Part shown: in pieces, positions 1 to 4,590 of the stretch
How positions within the stretch are numbered: position 1 is the stretch's first letter
Layout: every line of letters begins with the position of its first letter
Assembly: GCA_040773965.1 (NCBI GenBank)
Contig: JAXGVG010000103.1
Location: 1-6,973 of the forward strand
Direction of reading: 5' to 3'
DNA: 6,973 bases
From: JAXGVG01 sp040773965
Lineage (GTDB): Bacteria > Pseudomonadota > Alphaproteobacteria > UBA9219
Notes under the pieces: generated by a model
The model's database searches: none
Seen by the model: only the letters and a program-made list of their open reading frames with translations
Told to the model about the DNA's origin: nothing
Made by a program: the position numbers and the translations under genes

Positions 1-903
1 GGGATCTTTTATTTCCTCTCCTCTTTTCATCTTGTCGCGCATATCCACGGGCGTTTTGATGCGCGCCCTGTAAGGAAGTTTAAGCTGATGGAAATGCAGC
101 AAATCCAGAAAACGTCCAATTCTCACGGGCGCATTCAAGCCTTTGTAATATTGCCGGGCCATTGAAAACATTTCCAGGTAATTCGCCGGATCTTCGTGCT
201 TGAACGCCATGTTCTTCAGGCTGGTGGACAGTTCGTGCAAATCCATGCATGAAGCCAGCGGCGCGTAGAGATATTTGCTCTCGTCAATGACAGTATTCTT
301 TCTTTTTTCGGCCTCTTTGGCATCCAAAGGCGCCGTCATTTCATCCATATGGAGCAACAGGAATTTCTGATGCTCAAGCAAGGCAACCAGAACCCGTATA
401 TCCTGCCCGTATTTCTTGAGAATGTTGATGTGGTTGCCGATATCCATGCCCCGGCATGGTTTGATGGGATGATCGTAAATCAGGGTAAAAAGGCATTCCG
501 CCAATTGAAGCGTTTCGTCGCCGAAACTTTCTATCAGGGCGCGGCCTTTGTCCCTCATAGCCAAAAAAGGGAAAAGAAATGCCGCCATTAGTCCGTTCTC
601 ATCCAAACGATCCTCGGCCAGGGCGGCCACAAGAGCAAAAGGATATTTTCTGTAAACGGCAAACATGGAACTGTTTGCCGGATGGCCTTTCCATGCCTCC
701 GCAATTCCGTCCGCATGGGAAAAAAAGAGTTTGCGCAAATTCTCCAGCTGGAAAACCGTCAAAAAAGATTCATACTCGTTGAGTTCTTTTTTAAAGCGAT
801 GAAAATATTCATCTATGTGCGCGAGAGGCGTCTTGCATATATTCGCCCCCTCCTCCCAGAAATGCACCACGGCCGGTTTGAAAGGTTGGTGCTCCCTTAG
901 CAT
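1..903 (-). CDS. RelA/SpoT-family (p)ppGpp synthetase-like protein with degenerate HD domain, 3' end beyond window
   Basis: The minus-strand frame is open from an ATG at 901-903 to the left edge (301 codons, no stop), and an in-frame TGA lies at 958-960. I recognise it by alignment from memory with Rsh proteins: residues 88-141 follow the HD-domain region, 168-189 follow the 'DxRVLLxKLADRLHNM' helix, and YAPLA (213-217) plus LKNMAF...Y (229-242) follow 'YAPLAxRLG...ELEDLAFxYL'. Residues 280-292 align with the start of the synthetase domain (GRPKHIYSIYRKM). R281, K283 and K291 match the spacing of the basic nucleotide-contacting residues (R241, K243, K251 in Rel of Streptococcus equisimilis). 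The hydrolase residues are gone: the HD pair is F111-P112, the ED pair is A115-M116, the early His is Y87, and Asp/Asn of LADRLHN are H178/L182. E. coli RelA also has FP in place of HD. It probably acts in (p)ppGpp synthesis or as a regulatory pseudoenzyme. The remaining synthetase, TGS and ACT parts are not visible. The family is fairly sure, the activity is inferred. The ATG follows AGAGGG at a short distance. Confidence 0.8.
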   Translation of the reverse strand, partial: MLREHQPFKPAVVHFWEEGANICKTPLAHIDEYFHRFKKELNEYESFLTVFQLENLRKLFFSHADGIAEAWKGHPANSSMFAVYRKYPFALVAALAEDRLDENGLMAAFLFPFLAMRDKGRALIESFGDETLQLAECLFTLIYDHPIKPCRGMDIGNHINILKKYGQDIRVLVALLEHQKFLLLHMDEMTAPLDAKEAEKRKNTVIDESKYLYAPLASCMDLHELSTSLKNMAFKHEDPANYLEMFSMARQYYKGLNAPVRIGRFLDLLHFHQLKLPYRARIKTPVDMRDKMKRGEEIKDP

Positions 904-920
904 GCGCCCTCTGGATGAAA

Positions 921-950
921 ATCGTTCTCTTTCAAGAATTTTCTTGTCAA
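921..950 (-). promoter_or_regulatory. Possible promoter for the RelA-like gene
   Basis: On the minus strand a perfect TTGACA (945-950) is followed after 18 bases by AACGAT (921-926), which keeps only A2, A5 and T6 of the -10 consensus. Translation starts 18 bases further on. A small inverted repeat CAAGAA/TTCTTG (933-938 and 941-946) lies in the spacer and overlaps the -35. It would let the RelA-like gene be transcribed apart from rpoZ. The -10 is weak, so this is tentative. Confidence 0.3.
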
Positions 951-961
951 CGCCGCTTCAT

Positions 962-991
962 AAAAAAAAGATTCCAGTCCGAAGCACGGAA
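962..991 (-). terminator. Weak intrinsic terminator or attenuator after rpoZ
   Basis: Three bases after the rpoZ stop, the minus strand shows an imperfect hairpin (972-991): TTCCGT pairs with ACtGGAA through a one-base bulge and a 7-base loop. Two bases later comes a run of eight T (962-969). The stem is short, so partial read-through into the RelA-like gene is plausible. The T run is what makes the call credible. Confidence 0.4.
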
Positions 992-994
992 ACC

Positions 995-1447
995 CTAGTC
1001 CTTAACGTCCGTATCTTCAAAAGCGCCGACAAAGTCGAGGTTTTCGTTGGTAAGGCCGTCCCTTTCGCCTTCTCCCTCTTCCTCAAACGCTTCTTCGCCT
1101 TCGAGCAGTTCATCGCCGGATTCTTCGTCAGCCGGATCATCGGCGCCAATATCGGCGTTGATCCAGTGCTGCTGTTCGACCGCCATCAGTTCCGTCACTT
1201 CCTCTTCCGGCTGGTCCGGCTCGATGCGTTTTTGAAGGCCCTTCACCATCGATTCATGAAGGCTGTCGAGATCCAGCTTCATTTCCGCAATTTCACGCAA
1301 CGCGACAACGGGATTTTTATCGCGGTCCCGTTCAACTTTCAGTTCTGCGCCGGACGCCAGAGCCCGGGCGCGATGCGCCGAAAGCATGACCAATTCAAAA
1401 CGATTGGGTACCTGAATGACACAATCTTCCACAGTGACGCGCGCCAT
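995..1447 (-). CDS. rpoZ: RNA polymerase subunit omega
   Basis: Omega is the small RNA polymerase subunit that helps fold and hold the beta-prime subunit and, in proteobacteria, forms part of a (p)ppGpp-binding site. The start MARVTVEDC, then VPNRFELV (13-20), AHRAR (24-28) and KNPVVALREIA (44-54), are the family's conserved core, which fills residues 1 to about 60. The protein is 150 aa, longer than the roughly 90 aa of E. coli omega. The extra length is a C-terminal tail (about 75-150) rich in Glu and Asp, with an especially acidic stretch at 102-130. Alphaproteobacterial omegas commonly carry extensions of this kind. The ATG at 1445-1447 follows AAGGA (1454-1458) at good spacing, which settles the start. 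The gene is divergent from the NYN gene and upstream of the RelA-like gene on the same strand. Confidence 0.95.
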   Translation of the reverse strand: MARVTVEDCVIQVPNRFELVMLSAHRARALASGAELKVERDRDKNPVVALREIAEMKLDLDSLHESMVKGLQKRIEPDQPEEEVTELMAVEQQHWINADIGADDPADEESGDELLEGEEAFEEEGEGERDGLTNENLDFVGAFEDTDVKD

Positions 1448-1562
1448 AGTCTATCCTTACCAATGTTGATGTATCTTCCGTTCGGCAAGTTTCACTTACC
1501 TATAACAGAAAGTTAGTTACCCTCTGTAGTCAACTCTTCTTCCTGTTTGCCGGACGGTTTTT

Positions 1563-1592
1563 ATATTAGCCGTATTATTCCGTGCATGTAAA
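1563..1592 (-). promoter_or_regulatory. rpoZ: Candidate sigma-70-type promoter for rpoZ
   Basis: The minus strand has TTTACA (1587-1592), five of six consensus -35 bases, an 18-base spacer, and TAATAT (1563-1568), four of six -10 bases including T1, A2 and T6. The predicted start lies about 110 bases before the rpoZ ATG, a long but acceptable leader. It is the best minus-strand candidate I saw in the gap. Confidence 0.35.
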
Positions 1593-1604
1593 GTGTTGAC
1601 GCAT

Positions 1605-1724
1605 TATAATTTGTTTTCCAGAGGACATAGAAATTGCGGATATGCCTCTTGCAGAAGCGGTTATTTGAGCGTAACGAGCTTTTCCGTTGATTCGATGCCC
1701 GGCACAATCGTGTTGCCCTTTTTT
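1605..1724 (+). ncRNA. Speculative small transcript: TATAAT, 5' stem-loop, terminator-like hairpin with T run
   Basis: A perfect -10 hexamer TATAAT (1605-1610) would start RNA near 1617. Just after it is a 9-bp stem with one bulge (AGAGG-a-CATA at 1620-1629 against TATGCCTCT at 1641-1649, 11-base loop). About 50 bases further on, GGCACA (1701-1706) pairs with TG-t-TGCC (1711-1717) and is followed by six T (1719-1724). Together these outline a short RNA of about 105 nt, or an attenuated leader upstream of the NYN gene. No good -35 lies at 16-18 bases and the second stem is weak, so this is a guess from layout only. Confidence 0.15.
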
Positions 1725-1753
1725 GGCAGCGTAGGTATGCTTAGTTTTAACGA

Positions 1754-1783
1754 TTGAGCTTGTTTGGCGGGCTTAAATATGGT
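1754..1783 (+). promoter_or_regulatory. Candidate promoter for the NYN gene
   Basis: TTGAGC (1754-1759), an 18-base spacer, and TATGGT (1778-1783), which keeps T1, A2, T3 and T6 of the -10 consensus, lie in the right orientation. RNA would start near 1790, about 30 bases before the preferred ATG at 1820. The -10 overlaps the TTAA-N6-TTAA word described next, so a factor bound there could block or steer transcription. Confidence 0.3.
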
Positions 1784-1787
1784 TAAC
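1773..1787 (+). promoter_or_regulatory. CtrA-like TTAA-N6-TTAAC site upstream of the NYN gene
   Basis: TTAA (1773-1776) and TTAAC (1783-1787) are six bases apart. On the minus strand the second half reads TTAACCAT, the CtrA half-site form known from Caulobacter. The usual full CtrA site is TTAA-N7-TTAA, so the spacer is one base short. Further TTAAC words lie at 1747-1751 and 1801-1805. Short AT-rich words occur by chance, so this is weak evidence. Confidence 0.2.
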
Positions 1788-1819
1788 AGGTCCAGTTTTC
1801 TTAACGTATGAGGGAAAAG

Positions 1820-2443
1820 ATGATTTTCTATAAAGAAGAACGTATGGCGATGTTTATTGACGGAGCCAATCTTTACGCCGCCGCCAGAGGATTAGGATTC
1901 GATATAGATTACAAGAGGCTATTGGAGCTTTTTGCCGGTCGTGGCCGTCTTGTCAGGGCTTTTTATTACACGGCTCTTATCGAAAATGAGGAATATTCGC
2001 CTATCCGGCCCCTCGTCGACTGGCTGGATTACAACGGGTACGCCATGGTCACAAAGCCGACCAAGGAATTTACGGACGCTTTTGGCCGCCGCAAAATCAA
2101 GGGCAACATGGATATTGAACTCGCCATCGACGTGATGGAGATGTGCGACCATGTCGATCATATCATGATCTTTTCCGGCGACGGCGACTTCCGCCGCCTT
2201 GTCGAAGCCGTTCAACGCAAGGGCGTTCGCGTCAGCGTCGTCAGCACGATGCGCTCGTCGCCGCCGATGGTGGCCGATGAATTGCGCCGCCAGGCCGACA
2301 ACTTTATCGAACTTCAGGAATTGATGCCCCATATCGCCCGCGCGCGCGATCCCAATCAGCAACAGCCCGGCCAGCAGCCCGGCATGAAAGAAGTCGCGGA
2401 AAGCCTCGCCGAAACGCAGGAAGCCATTCAGGACGTTGCGTAA
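1820..2443 (+). CDS. NYN domain (LabA/DUF88-like) protein, PIN-like nuclease fold
   Basis: This is a 207-aa soluble protein of the NYN family, a PIN-like fold that in characterised members acts as a metal-dependent ribonuclease. From the preferred start, the acidic residues expected at the metal site are D14 in FIDGAN (12-17), D98 in KGNMD, and D121/D123 in the SGDGDF motif (119-124). ADELRRQADNF (152-162) closes the fold. The last 35 or so residues are a Gln/Pro-rich linker and a polar helix with no recognised domain. I prefer the ATG at 1820 over an in-frame ATG at 1808: GAGGG (1810-1814) sits five bases before it, nothing similar precedes 1808, and homologues usually begin near FYKEER. Homologues often lie divergent from rpoZ in alphaproteobacteria, as here. 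The RNA target is unknown. Confidence 0.85.
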   Translation: MIFYKEERMAMFIDGANLYAAARGLGFDIDYKRLLELFAGRGRLVRAFYYTALIENEEYSPIRPLVDWLDYNGYAMVTKPTKEFTDAFGRRKIKGNMDIELAIDVMEMCDHVDHIMIFSGDGDFRRLVEAVQRKGVRVSVVSTMRSSPPMVADELRRQADNFIELQELMPHIARARDPNQQQPGQQPGMKEVAESLAETQEAIQDVA

Positions 2444-2462
2444 AGCGGAAGACATAAACCAG

Positions 2463-2502
2463 AAACCGGAAATTATTTTCTAATTTCCGGTTTTATTTTT
2501 TT
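2463..2502 (+). terminator. Strong intrinsic terminator after the NYN gene
   Basis: A perfect 13-bp stem (2463-2475 pairs with 2481-2493) with the 5-base loop TTTTC is followed by a T-rich tract broken by a single A (2494-2502). It starts 19 bases after the NYN stop. Its right end overlaps the DUF192 stop codon (2493-2495) coming from the other strand. Read on the minus strand the hairpin is the same, but the T tract after it is poor, so it probably works best for the NYN transcript and may act partly in both directions. Confidence 0.85.
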
Positions 2503-2996
2503 CTCTCGTCTGAAAAGAGCACCCGTTCTTTCGATCTGATTTTATCCCCCGCCTTAATCCGACGGCGCGCCGCTTCGCCGCCGTTGAGTTCGATCACGTA
2601 TTTGACGGGTCCGGCGGAGTCAACCGGCATAAGGTCGAAGGGCATGGCGCCCTCCTTAATCTTCGCAATGGTCCCATCGGCACGGATAAAAAGTATATCC
2701 AGGGGAATATACGTGTTTTTCATCCAAAACGCGGCCGGCTCCGGCGGGTCGAATAAAAAAAGCATGCCCGCATCCTTTGGCATCGACTGACGAAACATCA
2801 GGCCGCGTTCGCGTTGCGCAGAGGTTGTGGCGATTTCCATATCGAAGATGTGCTTTTGACCGTCCGCGCATTCAATGACAATTTGTTCGCGGGGCAAATC
2901 GGAAGGCTGTCCCGCAGCCGAAAGAGCCGCCGGAACCGATATAAAAAGAACAATAAAAGCCGCCGCTATTGGCGGCAGGGCAGCTTTGAAACGCAA
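2493..2996 (-). CDS. Exported DUF192 family protein
   Basis: This 167-aa protein starts with a signal-peptide-like segment: Arg and Lys at 2-4, a hydrophobic stretch at about 9-24, then Ala-rich small residues. The DUF192 domain fills about 38-160. Its landmarks are RGLMFR (64-69), the FLFDPP turn (80-85), FWMKNT (90-95) and PLDILFI (98-104). The family has no firmly established function; the protein is probably periplasmic. The start is TTG (2994-2996). It lies in the same frame as ntrX, with only the stop codon's neighbour ACG between them, and no ATG or GTG offers an alternative that keeps the signal sequence. The ribosome binding site is poor, which suggests translation coupled to termination at the ntrX stop. 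It is therefore likely the last gene of the ntrC-ntrY-ntrX transcript, ending at the convergent terminator. Confidence 0.85.
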   Translation of the reverse strand: MRFKAALPPIAAAFIVLFISVPAALSAAGQPSDLPREQIVIECADGQKHIFDMEIATTSAQRERGLMFRQSMPKDAGMLFLFDPPEPAAFWMKNTYIPLDILFIRADGTIAKIKEGAMPFDLMPVDSAGPVKYVIELNGGEAARRRIKAGDKIRSKERVLFSDERKK

Positions 2997-2999
2997 CGT

Positions 3000-4442
3000 T
3001 TAGCTCGCTTTATCCAACGGCACTTGCTGCTCGGCAGGACCGTTGCCATGCACGCCGAGGAGCTTGAGTTTCCGGTGCAGAGCCGAACGTTCCATGCCAA
3101 TAAAGTTCGCCGTGCGGGAAATATTTCCTCCGAAGCGGGTAACCTGGGCAAGCAAATACTCGCGTTCAAACATCTCTCGCGCATCGCGAAGAGGTAACGT
3201 CATGATTTCCCCGCCCTTCTCCCATCGCAAAACATTCGGCGTCGTCGCTGTAATGTCCGGCGGCAGCATTTCTGCGCGTACGGGTTCGACGCTGTCTCCG
3301 GGCGCCATAATCAACAGCCATTCCATGGCGTTTCGAAGCTGACGGACGTTGCCCGGCCAGCCGTAAGCCTGCAGCGCTGCAAGGGCGTCTTCGCCCAATA
3401 CGCGCGGCGCCAGACCCGATGTTTCGGCGGAGCGCGACAAAAAGTGCTGCGCAAGAAGAGGAATATCCTCGCGGCGCTCCGCCAGCGGCGGAATGCGGAT
3501 CGGCACGACGCTGAGCCGGTAGTACAGATCCTGACGGATGCGCCCGGCCTGCATGTCCGGCTGGAGGTCCTGATCGCTGGACGCCACGACGCGAACATCC
3601 ACTTCGACCCGCGTCGTTCCGCACACGCGCGTAAAAACCTGTTCTTGAAGTATGCGGACGATCTTGCCTTGCGTTTCCATCGGCATGTCGCCGACTTCAT
3701 CCAGATATAGCGTGCCGCCATGAGCCTGTTCGAACAAGCCGACCTTGCGGCCCGCGCCGTTGCTATCGCCTTCCACACCGAAAAGCTCGGCCTCGATCTG
3801 CTCAGGCCTGAGCACAGCGCAGTTCGTAATCACAAATGGACCGTTTGAGCGCTTGGACCGCGCATGAATGACGCGCGCCACAATTTCCTTGCCCGCGCCC
3901 GACGGGCCGATAATCATCACCCGGCTGCCCGTAGGCGCCACGCGTTCGATAAGCCGCCGCACCTGATTGATAGCTGGCGATTTGCCGATTAAATCCAGAT
4001 CCGCGCCCGCGCGGAATTTCAATTCCTGGTTCTCGCGCTTGAGGCGCGCCGTATCCAGCGCGTGGCAGACTTGCAACACAAGCCGGTCGGTCTTGAACGG
4101 TTTTTCGATAAAGTCATAAGCCCCGCGTTTGATGGCGGCGACAGCCGTTTCGATGTTGCCGTGGCCGCTGATCATAATAACCGGAACTTCGGGGTGATCG
4201 CGGACGATGCAATCGAGTAACTGCATCCCGTCCATGTTGCTTCCCTGCACCCATATATCGAGGATCACAAGGCTCGGTCGGCGCGCCGCGATTTCCGCAA
4301 GCGCCTTGTCGGCGTTCAAGGCCTTGCGCGTTTTCAGGCCTTCGTCGTTCAGGATGCCTTCAATAAGAAGGCAGATATCAGCCTCGTCATCGACAATCAG
4401 GATGTCGTGGCTTAAATTGCGATCCTTGGCAGTTGAACTCAT
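3000..4442 (-). CDS. ntrX: Nitrogen assimilation response regulator NtrX
   Basis: This is the response regulator partner of NtrY. The receiver (about 13-130) shows D18-D19, phospho-acceptor D62 in LDIW, S92 in ISGHG, and K114 in EKPF. The AAA+ domain (about 150-385) has Walker A GPSGAGKE (179-186), Walker B TLYLDE (244-249), arginine-finger region RQDLYYRL (303-310) and sensor II GWPGNVRQL (361-369). A Fis-type helix-turn-helix lies at about 436-464 (GNISRTA...SALHRKL). The sigma-54-contacting GAFTGA loop is missing: the segment between ELFG (219-222) and GLFEQA (235-240) reads VEGDSNGAGRKV. Sensor I has SSD where SxN or AxN is common. Alphaproteobacterial NtrX proteins are known to lack GAFTGA, so this one probably does not work as a classical sigma-54 activator. 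The length of 480 aa is slightly above usual, with a short extra N-terminus and C-terminal tail. A 147-base gap separates it from ntrY. Confidence 0.95.
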   Translation of the reverse strand: MSSTAKDRNLSHDILIVDDEADICLLIEGILNDEGLKTRKALNADKALAEIAARRPSLVILDIWVQGSNMDGMQLLDCIVRDHPEVPVIMISGHGNIETAVAAIKRGAYDFIEKPFKTDRLVLQVCHALDTARLKRENQELKFRAGADLDLIGKSPAINQVRRLIERVAPTGSRVMIIGPSGAGKEIVARVIHARSKRSNGPFVITNCAVLRPEQIEAELFGVEGDSNGAGRKVGLFEQAHGGTLYLDEVGDMPMETQGKIVRILQEQVFTRVCGTTRVEVDVRVVASSDQDLQPDMQAGRIRQDLYYRLSVVPIRIPPLAERREDIPLLAQHFLSRSAETSGLAPRVLGEDALAALQAYGWPGNVRQLRNAMEWLLIMAPGDSVEPVRAEMLPPDITATTPNVLRWEKGGEIMTLPLRDAREMFEREYLLAQVTRFGGNISRTANFIGMERSALHRKLKLLGVHGNGPAEQQVPLDKAS

Positions 4443-4480
4443 CGGCGTTTATTTCTCATAAATAGAAAGTTGTTCGATTC

Positions 4481-4508
4481 GTGATATTTAACAGATTCGG
4501 GCCGTCAA
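4481..4508 (-). promoter_or_regulatory. ntrX: Possible internal promoter for ntrX in the ntrY-ntrX gap
   Basis: The 147-base gap (4443-4590) is unusually long for this gene pair. On the minus strand it contains TTGACG (4503-4508), a 16-base spacer and TATCAC (4481-4486), about 38 bases before the ntrX ATG. The -35 is good, and the -10 lacks the final T. A TTAA word sits in the spacer. I saw no convincing terminator after the ntrY TAG, so ntrX may be transcribed both by read-through and from here. Confidence 0.3.
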
Positions 4509-4590
4509 GACAAAACATGTGTGCTTATGGGGCAACATTGTAACTTTTCCGCGCCACAGTATACCAAGCGTACCCCTTTTACCACTCTTT

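Larger units (their letters stand above)
1448..1819. other. Gene-free divergent intergenic region between rpoZ and the NYN gene
   Basis: This AT-richer stretch separates two divergent genes, and I found no convincing coding frame in it. It holds candidate promoters for rpoZ (minus) and for the NYN gene (plus), an isolated perfect TATAAT at 1605-1610, two hairpins (1620-1649 and 1701-1717, the second followed by six T), and several TTAA/TTAAC words near 1747-1805. These are listed separately. Nothing else stands out. Confidence 0.6.

Noticed and set aside
349..900. Three short overlapping plus-strand frames in the left part
   Set aside because: They lie opposite the continuous minus-strand RelA-like frame, which carries family motifs over its whole visible length.
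1..903. Reading the RelA-like gene as a decayed pseudogene
   Set aside because: There is no stop or frameshift in 301 codons, and R281, K283, K291 and the YAPLA segment are kept. A functional diverged protein is more likely, though the part outside the window could change this.
815..1516. A 233-codon plus-strand frame antisense to rpoZ
   Set aside because: It is the complement of a clear rpoZ with conserved motifs and a good ribosome binding site. Its product has no recognisable domain and reflects the acidic tail read backwards.
1596..1610. TTGACG immediately before TATAAT on the plus strand as a promoter pair
   Set aside because: Only three bases separate the two hexamers, so they cannot serve together as -35 and -10.
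1919..2455. A 178-codon minus-strand frame opposite the NYN gene
   Set aside because: The plus strand encodes an NYN protein with all expected acidic residues, so this is an antisense shadow.
3166..3778. Alternative minus-strand frames inside ntrX (3166-3624 and 3311-3778)
   Set aside because: They are Arg/Ala-rich out-of-frame shadows of the AAA+ domain, and ntrX itself shows no frameshift.
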